64,000 bases of DNA from Haliea sp963974125 (lineage in GTDB: Bacteria; Pseudomonadota; Gammaproteobacteria; Pseudomonadales; Halieaceae): NCBI GenBank assembly GCA_963974125.1, contig CAXBCH010000021.1, forward strand, positions 1 to 64,000, in the 5' to 3' direction. This document shows positions 10,119 to 19,686 of this stretch, in pieces (position 1 is the first letter of the stretch; the number at the start of each line of letters is the position of its first letter). The notes under the pieces were generated by a model that did no database searches, was not told where the DNA came from, and saw only the letters and a list, made by a program, of their open reading frames with translations. The translations under genes and the position numbers were made by a program.

Positions 10119-10883
10119 TCAGCCCTCGTCGGCAGAGTCTTCCGCCGCGGCCTCTTCCTCATCGTCGGCGATACTGATCAGCTCAACCTCAAATACCAGC
10201 GCCGCATTGGGGCCGATCAGGTTGCCGGCACCGCCGGGACCGTAGGCCAGGTCGGCGGGAATATACAGGTTCCACTTGGCGCCCGGGGACATCAGCTGCA
10301 GGGCCTCGGTCCAGCCGGCAATGACCTGGCCAACACCGAAGGTGACCGTCTCGCCACGCTTGTAGGATGAATCGAACTCGGTGCCATCCACCAGGGTGCC
10401 GCGGTAGTGCACTTCCACGGTGTCTTCAGGCCCGGGGCTGGCGCCCTCACCGGCTTCAATGACTTCATACTGCAGGCCGGATTCGGTGACCACCACGCCC
10501 TCGCGGGTCGCGTTCTCGGCCAGGAAGGCCTCCGCAGCGGCCTGATTGGCCTCGGCCGCCGCAGCTGCCAGCGCCTGCTGCTCCTCCATGGCGCGCTCCT
10601 GGTACGCCATCATTTCGGCCTGGATTTCCTCCTCGCTCATGCGCGGCTCGGCGCCTTCCAGGGCATCCTGCAAACCGGCGCTGAAGGCCGGCACATCCAT
10701 CGGCACACCGTCGGCAGCCATGCGCTGGCCCAGGCCGTAGGCAATGCCGTAGCTCAGACGCTGGGTGGAATCCTCCAGCACCACTTCCGGGGCGGCGCTG
10801 TCGGCTTCGGGGGCAGATTGCTGGTTACAGGCTTGCAGGGTCACGGTAGCGACCAGGGCAAGCGGGATGGCGAATTTCTTCAT
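10119..10883 (-). CDS. FKBP-type peptidyl-prolyl isomerase, lipoprotein (FkpA/Mip-like)
   Basis: 254-residue periplasmic peptidyl-prolyl cis-trans isomerase and chaperone. The ATG at 10883 gives a lipoprotein signal (MKKFAIPLALVATVTLQAC, lipobox LQAC), so it is probably lipid-anchored. Residues ~40-130 are a helical dimerisation arm rich in Ala, Gln and Glu. The C-terminal FKBP domain shows VEVHYRGTLVDGTEFDSSY, VIAGWTEAL and PADLAYG motifs. The last 15 residues are strongly acidic. The longer frame to 10922 adds 13 residues before the signal and was rejected. Confidence 0.92.
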   Translation of the reverse strand: MKKFAIPLALVATVTLQACNQQSAPEADSAAPEVVLEDSTQRLSYGIAYGLGQRMAADGVPMDVPAFSAGLQDALEGAEPRMSEEEIQAEMMAYQERAMEEQQALAAAAAEANQAAAEAFLAENATREGVVVTESGLQYEVIEAGEGASPGPEDTVEVHYRGTLVDGTEFDSSYKRGETVTFGVGQVIAGWTEALQLMSPGAKWNLYIPADLAYGPGGAGNLIGPNAALVFEVELISIADDEEEAAAEDSADEG

Positions 10884-10977
10884 AACGGGTTCCATTGGTA
10901 TGTAAGTGAACATGCAGGACATCTTGCAGGTGCCAGATCATACTACCGGCGGCCGCCAGTGCGCCACCCCCGGCGCT

Positions 10978-11451
10978 CTAGGCCAGCAGCGAGAGCAGGC
11001 GCCGCAACAGGTCTCCCCGGGCGCCGCTGTCTCTCTCCTCGACAGATGTTTCCAGCAGCTCCGACAACGCCCGTTCCAGACTGTTCAACTGTGCCGGCTG
11101 CGGTTCCTGCAATCGGTGCCAGGCGAGCATTTGCGCCTGCTGCGACTGCTCTGCCGCCAGCTCCAGCATCTTGACCTGCTCGCGCAGGGCTGCGGCAGCT
11201 GGCAAATCCTGCCAGTCGCGGCGCAGGGCACGCAAGGGCTGGATCACCCGCCGCCGCCATTCCGCCACACTGGCCGCCAGCGCCTGCCATTGCTGCCGGT
11301 TCAGTTCGAGGCCCTGCTGCGCAAGCCAGGCCGCGTACAGCAGCAGGTTCACATCCGCCGCAAAGCGGTCCTGGGCTGCAATGCAGGCCGCGGCCACCCC
11401 GGGACGGGCGTAAAGCTCCAGCGAGAACTCCCACAGCGGATTGCTCATCAT
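10978..11451 (-). CDS. TIGR02444/DUF2390 family protein
   Basis: 157-residue protein, mainly helical, of unknown function. It matches what I know of the TIGR02444 family: an N-terminal NPLWEFSLELYARPGV motif, then ADVNLLLYAAWLAQ and a WRRRVIQPLRALRR segment. The family is common in gammaproteobacteria and usually lies next to an ABC-F ATPase, as here (divergent, 48-base gap). There is no signal peptide, so it is cytoplasmic. The start is one of two adjacent ATGs (11451 or 11448). Confidence 0.8.
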   Translation of the reverse strand: MMSNPLWEFSLELYARPGVAAACIAAQDRFAADVNLLLYAAWLAQQGLELNRQQWQALAASVAEWRRRVIQPLRALRRDWQDLPAAAALREQVKMLELAAEQSQQAQMLAWHRLQEPQPAQLNSLERALSELLETSVEERDSGARGDLLRRLLSLLA

Positions 11452-11499
11452 CTCTCCAGCTGGTTACCGATCAAGGCTGCGAGTAGAATGCGCGGCCTG

Positions 11500-13407
11500 A
11501 TGATCATATTACGCGATATTGAACTGCGCCGGGGCAGCAAGCTGCTGCTGGAGGGCGCCAATGTGACCCTGCAACCGGGCCAGAAACTGGCGCTGATCGG
11601 AGCCAATGGCAGCGGCAAGTCGAGCCTGTTTGCCATGTTGCTGGGGCAGCTGCAGGCCGATGCCGGTGACATAGAGGGCATGAACAACCTGCGCCTGGCA
11701 CACATGGCACAGGAGGTGGCAACCACCGATGAGACCGCCGGGCGCTACGTCATGCAGGGTGACGCGCGGCTGGCCCAGCTGACGGCGGACCTCGCCGCGG
11801 CGGAGCGGGACGGCGACTTCCAGCGCGCCGCCAGCCTGCACACGGCCATGGAAGATGCCGACGGCTACAGCGCCGAGCGCCGGGTGCAGCGCCTGCTGCA
11901 GGGCCTGGGCTTCGCCGAGGATGCCGCCGGGCGCCCGGTGAGCGACTTCTCCGGAGGCTGGCGCATCCGCCTGAACCTGGCACGGGCGCTGATGACGCCC
12001 TCGGACATGCTGCTGCTGGACGAACCGACCAACCACCTGGACCTGGACGCCACCCTGTGGCTGGAGCAGTGGCTGCTGAGTTACCCTGGCACCCTGCTGA
12101 TGATCTCTCACGACCGCGACTTCATCGACGCCACCTGCGAGCGCATACTCAGCATTGAAGGCGGCCAGCTGCAGTCCTGGAAGGGCAACTATTCCGACTA
12201 CGAACGCCTGCGCGCCGAAATGCTGGCCAACCAGCAGGCCAGTTTCGAGAAGCAGCAGCAGCGGATCGCGCATATCGAGGATTTCGTGCGCCGCTTCCGC
12301 TACAAGGCCACCAAGGCGCGCCAGGCCCAGAGCCGGATCAAGGAACTGGAGCGCATGCAACAGCTGGCCCCGGCGCACATCGATTCACCGTTTGATTTTG
12401 TCTTTCCCCCGGCGGGCAAGAGCAGCGACCCCCTGTTGCGGCTGGACGAGGCCAACCTGGGCTACGCGGACACGCCGATTCTGCGCAATGTCAGCCTGAT
12501 GTTGCGCCCCGGGTCCCGTATCGGCCTGCTGGGCAAGAACGGCGCCGGCAAGTCCACCCTGCTGAAAAGCCTGATCGGCAAGCTGCCCCTGCTCGCGGGT
12601 ACCCGCACACCGGGTGAGCACTGCCGCGTCGGCTATTTTGACCAGCAGCAGCTGGAGGCCCTGGACCTGCGCGCGAGCGCCGTCCTGCATATCCAGCGCC
12701 TGAGCCCCGAGGCCCGGGAGCAGGAGATCCTCAACTTTCTCGGGGGTTTCAACTTCCGCGGCGACTTTGCCACCAGGCCCATCGCGCCGTTTTCCGGCGG
12801 CGAGAAGGCCCGCCTGGCGCTGGCACTGGTGGTCTGGCAATGCCCCAACCTGCTGGTACTGGACGAACCGACCAACCACCTGGACCTGGATATGCGCAAC
12901 GCTATGGAGATGGCCCTGCAGGGCTATGAAGGCGCCCTGATCCTGGTCAGCCACGACCGCCACCTGCTGCGCAATACCGCCGACGAGCTGCTGCTGGTGC
13001 ACGACGGCCTGGTGGAGGAGTATGAAGACGACCTCAAGGCCTATGAAAAGTGGATCCTGGCCAGCTATCGCAGCAGTGACAAGCCCGCCGCCGGCGCGGC
13101 CCCTGCAGCAGACGTCAGCCGCAAGGAAAAGCGCCAGCAGGCCGCAGCCCAGCGCGCCCGGCTGCGGCCCCTGCAACAGGACATCAGCAAGACCGAGCAG
13201 GCCATGACCGCGGCCGAGCAGGCGCTGGCGAGGCTGCAGGAGCAGCTTGCAGACCCGGAACTGTACACCGATGGCAGCAAGGAAGAGCTGGGACGGCTGC
13301 TGAAAAAGGAGGGCGAGCTGAAAACGCAGGCAGAACAACTGGAAGAGCGCTGGCTGGAGTTGCAGCAGACACTGGAAGAGCTCAACGCGGAACTGGCGGC
13401 GGAGTAG
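11500..13407 (+). CDS. yheS: ABC-F family ATPase (YheS-like)
   Basis: 635-residue soluble protein with two ABC ATPase domains and no membrane segments. ABC-F proteins act on ribosomes. First Walker A is GANGSGKS (about 34-41), followed by FSGGWRIRLNLARAL signature and LLLDEPTNHLDLD Walker B; the second half repeats this (GKNGAGKST, FSGGEKARLAL, LVLDEPTNHLDLD). A charged linker joins the halves and a C-terminal coiled coil rich in Glu, Gln and Ala ends the protein, as in YheS/Uup. I chose ATG 11500 (MIILRDIELRRG) because YheS proteins begin this way; ATG 11488 in the same frame is possible. Confidence 0.92.
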   Translation: MIILRDIELRRGSKLLLEGANVTLQPGQKLALIGANGSGKSSLFAMLLGQLQADAGDIEGMNNLRLAHMAQEVATTDETAGRYVMQGDARLAQLTADLAAAERDGDFQRAASLHTAMEDADGYSAERRVQRLLQGLGFAEDAAGRPVSDFSGGWRIRLNLARALMTPSDMLLLDEPTNHLDLDATLWLEQWLLSYPGTLLMISHDRDFIDATCERILSIEGGQLQSWKGNYSDYERLRAEMLANQQASFEKQQQRIAHIEDFVRRFRYKATKARQAQSRIKELERMQQLAPAHIDSPFDFVFPPAGKSSDPLLRLDEANLGYADTPILRNVSLMLRPGSRIGLLGKNGAGKSTLLKSLIGKLPLLAGTRTPGEHCRVGYFDQQQLEALDLRASAVLHIQRLSPEAREQEILNFLGGFNFRGDFATRPIAPFSGGEKARLALALVVWQCPNLLVLDEPTNHLDLDMRNAMEMALQGYEGALILVSHDRHLLRNTADELLLVHDGLVEEYEDDLKAYEKWILASYRSSDKPAAGAAPAADVSRKEKRQQAAAQRARLRPLQQDISKTEQAMTAAEQALARLQEQLADPELYTDGSKEELGRLLKKEGELKTQAEQLEERWLELQQTLEELNAELAAE

Positions 13408-13678
13408 GCCCTCGCTGCAGCTGCAACTTGGCGGCGCGCGGCAGACGCTTGATGGCCGCCTCCCGCTGCTGGGCCAGGCCGCGATCTGCCGCCGGCTCCC
13501 ACCACAGCAGCGCTACCGGGCGCCGGCCCCGGGTATAACGCGGTCCACCGGCGCGCTCGCCATTGTGCTGCGCCAGCCGACGCTGCAGGTCCAGGGTCAC
13601 TCCCGTGTACAGGCTGCCGTCGGCGCACTGCAACAGGTAGACCACCCACTGCGTGGCCCCCAGCGGGAATAAGGTCAT
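13382..13678 (-). CDS. GIY-YIG nuclease-domain protein (YhbQ-like)
   Basis: 98-residue single-domain protein. The GIY-YIG motifs are present as VYLLQCADGSLYTG near residue 12, then an Arg (RRLAQHN) and a Glu in WWEPAAD. Small family members act on damaged or branched DNA, but the substrate here is unknown. ATG 13678 begins the domain directly; a longer frame to 13798 would overlap the trxA promoter. The 3' end overlaps the end of the convergent ABC-F gene by 26 bases. Confidence 0.85.
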   Translation of the reverse strand: MTLFPLGATQWVVYLLQCADGSLYTGVTLDLQRRLAQHNGERAGGPRYTRGRRPVALLWWEPAADRGLAQQREAAIKRLPRAAKLQLQRGPTPPPVPR

Positions 13679-13701
13679 AACGAAAAACTCCTGGACGCCG
13701 G

Positions 13702-13729
13702 TTGTACCCCAATCAGCCAATGGTATCAT
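13702..13729 (+). promoter_or_regulatory. trxA promoter
   Basis: TTGTAC (13702-13707) and TATCAT (13724-13729) are separated by 16 bases, a good sigma-70 arrangement, and lie about 70 bases before the trxA ATG. They fall in the gap between the GIY-YIG start and trxA. Confidence 0.55.
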
Positions 13730-13797
13730 TGCGCCTTCACTGCAAGGGTACAGCCGCGGCCTTGAGCCCGGGGCTATCCCGCCAACTGGAGCATACA

Positions 13798-14124
13798 ATG
13801 AGCGAAAACATCGTACACGTTAGCGATGCAAGTTTTGACGCCGATGTCCTCAACGCCGATATTCCGGTATTGGTCGATTTCTGGGCGGAATGGTGCGGTC
13901 CCTGCAAGATGATCGCTCCCGTGCTGGATGAAATCGCCAGCGAGTATGCCGGTAAATTGAAGGTCTGCAAGGTGGATGTAGACGCCAACCCGGACATTCC
14001 GCCAAAATTCGGCATCCGCGGCATCCCCACCCTGATCCTGTTCAAGGGCGGCAGCGCCGAGGCCACCAAGGTAGGCGCACTGTCCAAGAGCCAGCTGGTG
14101 GACTTCATCAAGGAAGTTCTCTGA
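13798..14124 (+). CDS. trxA: thioredoxin 1
   Basis: 108-residue thioredoxin with the active site WCGPCK (C33, C36), the buried Asp (D27), and the cis-Pro region GIRGIPTLILFKGG. It reduces cytoplasmic disulfides using thioredoxin reductase. ATG 13798 gives the standard N-terminus; a longer frame to 13702 overlaps the promoter. It is followed after 272 bases by rho, the same order as in Escherichia coli and Pseudomonas. Confidence 0.97.
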   Translation: MSENIVHVSDASFDADVLNADIPVLVDFWAEWCGPCKMIAPVLDEIASEYAGKLKVCKVDVDANPDIPPKFGIRGIPTLILFKGGSAEATKVGALSKSQLVDFIKEVL

Positions 14125-14396
14125 GCAATCCTCAGATCCTGCGCGCACAATGTCCGGTAGTGGCCAGGGAAGGCCACCCGTAGAGAGGTTCCGGGAATCG
14201 GCAGCGGCGCCAAAAAGCGGTAGACGCCCCCTGCGCACCGTGCTACATTTCCCAACGTTGCACGGCCCCGTGCCGCAATAATAACTCTGCCACCCAAAGA
14301 TTTAACGCTGCATTCACGTCGCCCTGGCCAGTACTCCCGGTCGCCACGTCCGTCTGCATTGCATTTCTTCCGCGAACAACAACTCAGCACTCTTCT
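14125..14396 (+). promoter_or_regulatory. trxA-rho intergenic region / rho leader
   Basis: No gene is seen in these 272 bases. A short hairpin (GTGGCC 14160-14165 with GGCCAC 14172-14177) follows trxA, but it lacks a T tract and is not a convincing intrinsic terminator. The part next to rho is C-rich and G-poor, as expected of the leader of an autoregulated rho gene, where Rho itself terminates transcription. The leader role is inferred from family knowledge. Confidence 0.4.
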
Positions 14397-15665
14397 ATGA
14401 ATCTAACTGACCTCAAGACCAAGTCCACGCAGGAACTGATTGATATTGCCAAGGAGATCGGCCTCGAAAACATGGCCCGGTCCCGCAAGCAGGACATCAT
14501 CTTCGCCATTCTCAAGCGCCACGCCAAGAGCGGCGAGGATATCTACGGCGACGGTGTCCTGGAGATCCTGCAGGATGGCTTCGGTTTCCTGCGCTCGGCA
14601 GACAGCTCTTTTCTGGCCGGCCCCGACGACATCTACGTGTCACCCAGCCAGATTCGCCGCTTCAACCTGCGCACGGGCGATACCATCTCCGGCAAGATCC
14701 GCCCACCGAAGGACAGCGAGCGCTATTTCGCCCTGCTCAAGGTCGGCGACATCAACTTCAACCGGCCCGAGAACGCCAAGCACAAGATCCTGTTCGAAAA
14801 CCTGACCCCGCTGTTCGCCGACAAGCGCCTGAAGCTGGAAAAGGGCAATGGCAGCACCGAGGATCTCATCGGCCGGGTCATCGACCTGGTGGCGCCGATC
14901 GGCAAGGGCCAGCGCGGCCTGCTGGTGGCGCCGCCCAAGGCCGGCAAGACCGTGATCATGCAGAGCATTGCCCAGGCGATTCTCACCAACAACCCCGAAT
15001 GCTACATCATCGTGCTGCTCATCGATGAGCGCCCGGAAGAAGTGACCGACATGCAGCGCACCGTCGGCATCCGCGGCGCGGAAGTGGTCGCCTCCACCTT
15101 CGACGAACCCCCTTCACGCCACGTGCAGGTCGCCGACATGGTGATCGAGAAAGCCAAGCGCCTGGTCGAGCACAAGCGCGACGTGGTGATCCTGCTGGAC
15201 TCCATCACCCGCCTCGCACGCGCCTACAACACGGTGGTGCCGAGCTCCGGCAAGGTCCTGACCGGCGGCGTCGACGCCCACGCCCTGGAGCGCCCCAAGC
15301 GCTTCTTTGGCGCCGCGCGCAACATCGAAGAAGGCGGCAGCCTGTCCATCATCGCCACTGCCCTGGTGGACACCGGTTCGAAGATGGACGAGGTGATCTA
15401 CGAGGAGTTCAAGGGCACCGGCAACATGGAGCTGCACCTGGACCGCAAGATTGCGGAAAAGCGCGTCTACCCGGCCATCAATATCCGCCGCTCCGGCACC
15501 CGGCGCGAGGAACTGCTGACGGCCGAGGACGAACTGCAGCGCATGTGGATCCTGCGCAAGCTGCTACACAGCATGGAAGATGGCCCCGCCATCGAATTCC
15601 TGCTGGACAAGCTCAGGGACACCAAGACCAACGAGGAATTCTTCCTGTCCATGAAGCGCAAATAG
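14397..15665 (+). CDS. rho: transcription termination factor Rho
   Basis: 422-residue hexameric RNA helicase that ends transcription at C-rich untranslated RNA. The N-terminal helical domain begins MNLTDLKTKSTQELI; the cold-shock-like RNA-binding fold contains GFGFLRS; the ATPase has Walker A PPKAGKT, Walker B VVILLDSITR, and the Q-loop and R-loop region near VLTGGVDAHALERPKRFFGAARN. Length and sequence are canonical, with no insertion. It is probably regulated through its long leader. Confidence 0.98.
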   Translation: MNLTDLKTKSTQELIDIAKEIGLENMARSRKQDIIFAILKRHAKSGEDIYGDGVLEILQDGFGFLRSADSSFLAGPDDIYVSPSQIRRFNLRTGDTISGKIRPPKDSERYFALLKVGDINFNRPENAKHKILFENLTPLFADKRLKLEKGNGSTEDLIGRVIDLVAPIGKGQRGLLVAPPKAGKTVIMQSIAQAILTNNPECYIIVLLIDERPEEVTDMQRTVGIRGAEVVASTFDEPPSRHVQVADMVIEKAKRLVEHKRDVVILLDSITRLARAYNTVVPSSGKVLTGGVDAHALERPKRFFGAARNIEEGGSLSIIATALVDTGSKMDEVIYEEFKGTGNMELHLDRKIAEKRVYPAINIRRSGTRREELLTAEDELQRMWILRKLLHSMEDGPAIEFLLDKLRDTKTNEEFFLSMKRK

Positions 15666-15750
15666 AAACTGCCCTGCCGCAGCGGCTGCCGGCATCGCCG
15701 GTGCCCGCGGCGCGTTATACTGTCCACGCACCCGGAAGCAAGGACAGCCC

Positions 15751-17235
15751 GTGAACTACAGAGATCTCCGCGAATTCATTGCCGCCCTGGAACAGCGCGG
15801 CGAGCTGGTGCGTATCCGCCAGGAAATTGATCCCAACCTGGAAATGACCGAGATCGCCGACCGCACCCTGCGCGCCGGCGGCCCGGCCCTGCTGTTCGAG
15901 AATCCGAAAGGCAGCCGGATTCCGGTGCTGGCCAACCTGTTCGGCACCCAGACCCGGGTGGCGCTGGGCATGGGGGCGGAAAACGTGAGCGCCCTGCGCG
16001 AGATCGGCGAGGTTCTCGCCTATCTGCGCCAGCCCGATCCACCGAAGGGCCTGCGCGATGCCTGGGACAAGGCGCCGCTGCTGAAGCAGGTGCTGAACAT
16101 GGGGCCGAAGCTGGTGCGCAATGCGCCCTGCCAGTACCACGCCCAGACCGGCGACGAGGTCGACCTGTACCAGCTGCCGATCCAGACCTGCTGGCCCGGC
16201 GACGCCGGACCGCTGGTGACCTGGCCGCTGGTGATCACCCGCGGCCCCAACAAGAGCCGGCAGAACCTCGGCATTTACCGCATGCAACTGATCGGCCGCA
16301 ACAAGCTGATCCTGCGCTGGCTGTCGCATCGGGGCGGCGCCCTAGACTACCGCGACTGGCAGTTGCAGAACCCGGGCCAGCGCTATCCGGTGGCCATCGC
16401 CCTGGGGGCGGATCCCGCCACCACCCTGGGCGCGGTCACCCCGGTGCCGGACAGCCTGTCGGAATACGCTTTCGCGGGCCTGCTGCGGGGCAGCAAGACC
16501 GAGTTGACCGAGTGCCATACCGAGGGCTGCCGCGAGCACGGCCTGCAGGTGCCGGCCACCGCCGAATTCATCCTCGAAGGCTACCTGGAGCCCGGCGAAA
16601 TGGCGGACGAGGGTCCCTTCGGCGACCACACCGGCTACTACAACGAGGTCGAGCGCTTCCCGGTCTTCACGGTGGAAGCCATCACCCACCGGGAAGACCC
16701 GATCTACCACAGCACCTATACCGGTCGGCCGCCGGATGAGCCGGCCATCCTCGGCCTGGCCCTGAACGAAGTGTTCGTGCCCATCCTGCAGAAGCAGTTC
16801 CCGGAAATCGTCGACTTCTACCTGCCGCCGGAGGGCTGCTCCTATCGCCTCGCCATCGTCACCATGCGCAAGGAGTACCCGGGCCATGCCAAGCGCGTCA
16901 TGCTCGGCGTCTGGTCCTTCCTGCGCCAGTTCATGTACACCAAGTTCGTCATTGTGACCGACGCCGACGTCAACGCCCGCGACTGGCAGGATGTGATCTG
17001 GGCCATGACCACCCGCATGGACCCGCAGCGGGACAGCGTGTTCATCGACAATACACCCATTGATTACCTGGACTTCGCCTCACCGGTGGCCGGGCTGGGG
17101 TCCAAGGTGGGCTTCGACGCCACCAACAAGTGGCCGGGGGAAACCAGCCGCGAGTGGGGCACGCCGATCGCCATGAGCGACAGTGTAAAGGCCCGTGTCG
17201 ACGCGCTGTGGGACGAGCTGGGGATTACTCTCTGA
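15751..17235 (+). CDS. ubiD: 3-octaprenyl-4-hydroxybenzoate carboxy-lyase
   Basis: 494-residue prenylated-FMN-dependent decarboxylase in ubiquinone biosynthesis. Family features include NLGIYRMQ with the flavin-binding Arg/Lys region, EGPFGDHTGYYN with the catalytic Glu, and the C-terminal GLGSKVGFDATNKW motif. The start is GTG at 15751, with AAGGACAG about 8 bases upstream. The flavin prenyltransferase UbiX is not in the window. It ends 7 bases from the convergent hemY stop. Confidence 0.96.
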   Translation: MNYRDLREFIAALEQRGELVRIRQEIDPNLEMTEIADRTLRAGGPALLFENPKGSRIPVLANLFGTQTRVALGMGAENVSALREIGEVLAYLRQPDPPKGLRDAWDKAPLLKQVLNMGPKLVRNAPCQYHAQTGDEVDLYQLPIQTCWPGDAGPLVTWPLVITRGPNKSRQNLGIYRMQLIGRNKLILRWLSHRGGALDYRDWQLQNPGQRYPVAIALGADPATTLGAVTPVPDSLSEYAFAGLLRGSKTELTECHTEGCREHGLQVPATAEFILEGYLEPGEMADEGPFGDHTGYYNEVERFPVFTVEAITHREDPIYHSTYTGRPPDEPAILGLALNEVFVPILQKQFPEIVDFYLPPEGCSYRLAIVTMRKEYPGHAKRVMLGVWSFLRQFMYTKFVIVTDADVNARDWQDVIWAMTTRMDPQRDSVFIDNTPIDYLDFASPVAGLGSKVGFDATNKWPGETSREWGTPIAMSDSVKARVDALWDELGITL

Positions 17236-17242
17236 GCAGCGT

Positions 17243-18487
17243 TCAGCCCTGTTGGGCGGAGCGCTCGGGCAATGGCAGTTGCGGCAGGCTTTTTTCCCGC
17301 AGCAGCAGCCCCTCGCGAAAGCGGGCGGCGCTGGCTTTCTCCTCACCCAGCGCGGCCAGCAGTCGACCCAGCTCGGCACACACCTCCGGGCTGCGGCGCT
17401 GCTTGTAGCTGGCCTCGAAAAAATCCCGGGCCTTGCCCCAGAGCTGATGCCGGCATGCCAGGCGACCGAGACACAGCAGCAGCTGGGGATCCCGCGGGTG
17501 CGCGGCCAACCAGGACTCCGCCTGCGCCAGCTGGCGCCCCGGGTTGTCCAGTTCGACGTAGCCGTAGAGCCGGGCCAGGTCACTGTCCCACTCCTGCTTG
17601 AGGGCACGCTGGATAGTTTTGTCGGCGCCGGCGTGGTCGCCTTCGCGGATCAACAGACCCACATACAGCCGCAGCATGGCCTTGTCCTGGTGCAGGTTGT
17701 TGGGCATGGCCTGCCAGCGCTGGTGCAGGTGCGATGGCCCACCGCTGGCGGCGGCATCCGCTGCCACACTCGCCTGCAGCAGCTGGGTGTAGACCTGGCG
17801 CTCCAGTTGCAGCAGCTCATCCTCCGGCAACACGCTGTGCTTGCGCAGTTCCGGCAGCAGTTTCAGCAGTGCCTCCCAATCCTCGAGACCAAGGTAGGCC
17901 GAGCTCAGCAGTTGCAATACATGCGGGTGCTTGCCGGCATTGCGCCGGGCGCGCTCCAGCGTGGCGACGGCCTGTTCGTACTGCTTGCCGCGCAACTTGA
18001 GTTCCGCCTGGGTCAGTTCCACGGCGATTCCGGCTTCGGAATCCGACTGTTCGGCGGCACTGAGGTACTCCCGCATGCGATCGTGCTCACCCAGCTGGAA
18101 ACTGGCGCGGGCCGCAATCAGGTAGTTCAGCAGCGGCACCTCGCTGTGGTCCGCCCCGCGCAGCAGCTGGCGCCGCGCCGGCTCCCAGTTGCCCTCAATA
18201 AAGCTGATCAGGCCGCGATGCGTGAGCCGCGCAGCCCGCTGCGTCTTGCGCTGCCCCAGCCAGCCGGCCAGGGATTTCTGGCTGCTGAACAATTTGCGCA
18301 CCAGGGCCAGGCTGACGTACAGGACCAGCGTGAGCAGTACCAGCAGCACGATGCCAACCCAGAGGCTGGTTTCTATCGTGTAGTGGCCGTAGGCGATCAA
18401 CACATAGCCCGGATGGTTCTCGATCAGGGCGACAATGCCCACGCCCAGCAGCAGCGCGAGCAGGGCCAGCAACAGAAGTTTGCGCAT
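17243..18487 (-). CDS. hemY: HemY, heme-biosynthesis-associated TPR membrane protein
   Basis: 414-residue inner-membrane protein with two N-terminal helices (about 1-60) and a cytoplasmic or periplasmic TPR-like helical region. It belongs to the proteobacterial HemY_N family, not to the protoporphyrinogen oxidase also called HemY. The start ATG 18487 is only 2 bases from the hemX stop, so it is the last gene of the hemC-D-X-Y run. Its exact function in heme synthesis is unsettled. Confidence 0.9.
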   Translation of the reverse strand: MRKLLLLALLALLLGVGIVALIENHPGYVLIAYGHYTIETSLWVGIVLLVLLTLVLYVSLALVRKLFSSQKSLAGWLGQRKTQRAARLTHRGLISFIEGNWEPARRQLLRGADHSEVPLLNYLIAARASFQLGEHDRMREYLSAAEQSDSEAGIAVELTQAELKLRGKQYEQAVATLERARRNAGKHPHVLQLLSSAYLGLEDWEALLKLLPELRKHSVLPEDELLQLERQVYTQLLQASVAADAAASGGPSHLHQRWQAMPNNLHQDKAMLRLYVGLLIREGDHAGADKTIQRALKQEWDSDLARLYGYVELDNPGRQLAQAESWLAAHPRDPQLLLCLGRLACRHQLWGKARDFFEASYKQRRSPEVCAELGRLLAALGEEKASAARFREGLLLREKSLPQLPLPERSAQQG

Positions 18488-18489
18488 AC

Positions 18490-19686
18490 CTACTCGCCCC
18501 CGCCCCGTTGCAGGCGCTGCTCCATCACCGCATCCAGCTGCAGCAGCGAGCGGGAAATATCCGGAAACTCTACTGCAATCGGCTGCGCCGCCAGCTCGTC
18601 CAGCTCCCGGGCGGCCGCTGCCGTAGCTGCGTCATCGGCGAGGTAGTACTCCGTGAGCCAGCGCCGGGCCCGCTGCAGACTTGCCTGGTACAAGGGCTGG
18701 TTGCCGGACAACAGGGCAACCTGGGCCTGCTGCAGCAACATCACCAGATTCTGCCGCAACAGGGCCTCCCACTGAGGGTCCACCAGCGCCTCGAAAGGCA
18801 TTTCCCGACGCCGCACCGTGACATACCGGGACAGGGTCTGCAGGGCCTGCTCGTAGCCCTGCCGCAGACGCTGTTGCCAGTCGTCGGGCTCCTGGGCAAC
18901 GGGGGCGGCTTCACGCTCGGGCAGCTCGAAAATCACCAGCCCGGCGACCTGATCCACCAGCGCCGACAGGCGCAGATAGAGCCCCTCGGTATCAATCTCC
19001 GGCAGGGCGCGCAGGGCGGCAATATCGGCTGCCACGGCGCGACGCACCGGGTGCAGGGCAACATCCTCCAGCTGACGCAGGATAGTGTCTGCGCTCTGCA
19101 GCAGGCCGCGCGCGGAAACCGCGTCACCCGCCATCAACAGGCGCTGGTTGGCCAGGCGCAGCAGGTATTCGACTTCCGCCAGCAACCAGCCGTCCTGGTC
19201 GCCACCGCTGAGATCCGCCAGCTCGCTGCGCTGCTCGCGCAACTGAGCCTCCAGGGTTTGCAGGCGCCCGACCTGCTCCTGCAGAGCCTCCCGCTGTTGC
19301 CGCACGGTTTGCCGCTGCTCCTGCAGCTGCGGCTGCAGAGCGCCAAACTGCCGCTCCAGCGCCTCCACCTCGGCGCGCACCCCACTGACCTCAGCGCCGC
19401 TGGCCGCGTCCGCTGGAGCAGGGGCCGACCGATCGTCCGCTTCCAGCGCCGCCAGCCGCTGCAACAGTTGCGCCTCGCGCTCCTGCGCCTGCCACAGCAA
19501 CCAGCCTGCGCCGCCGCCCAGACCCAGCACCAGCAACAGCGCCAGCCAGGCAATCCCGGTGCCGCCACCCGACCCCCCGGAAGCGTCCTGCCGCTCCGCG
19601 CCAACAGTGGTCGCGGGCTCGCTATCGGCCAGGGCCACGGACTCCTCCTGCCGTGCCGGCAACAGCGGATCTTTATCGTCACTCAC
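18490..19686 (-). CDS. hemX: HemX, uroporphyrinogen-associated membrane protein
   Basis: 398-residue protein with a charged N-terminal tail, one membrane helix (IAWLALLLVLGLGGGAGWLLW region, about 44-64), a long Gln/Arg/Glu-rich coiled coil (about 65-150) and a conserved periplasmic C-terminal domain. This is the HemX family; it was once called a uroporphyrinogen C-methyltransferase but carries no methyltransferase fold that I can see. The start is GTG 19686, preceded by GGGAGA; it begins directly after the hemD stop codon. Confidence 0.9.
   Translation of the reverse strand: MSDDKDPLLPARQEESVALADSEPATTVGAERQDASGGSGGGTGIAWLALLLVLGLGGGAGWLLWQAQEREAQLLQRLAALEADDRSAPAPADAASGAEVSGVRAEVEALERQFGALQPQLQEQRQTVRQQREALQEQVGRLQTLEAQLREQRSELADLSGGDQDGWLLAEVEYLLRLANQRLLMAGDAVSARGLLQSADTILRQLEDVALHPVRRAVAADIAALRALPEIDTEGLYLRLSALVDQVAGLVIFELPEREAAPVAQEPDDWQQRLRQGYEQALQTLSRYVTVRRREMPFEALVDPQWEALLRQNLVMLLQQAQVALLSGNQPLYQASLQRARRWLTEYYLADDAATAAAARELDELAAQPIAVEFPDISRSLLQLDAVMEQRLQRGGGE

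Noticed and set aside
14160..14177. Hairpin after trxA as a terminator
   Set aside because: Only a 6-bp stem and no T tract.
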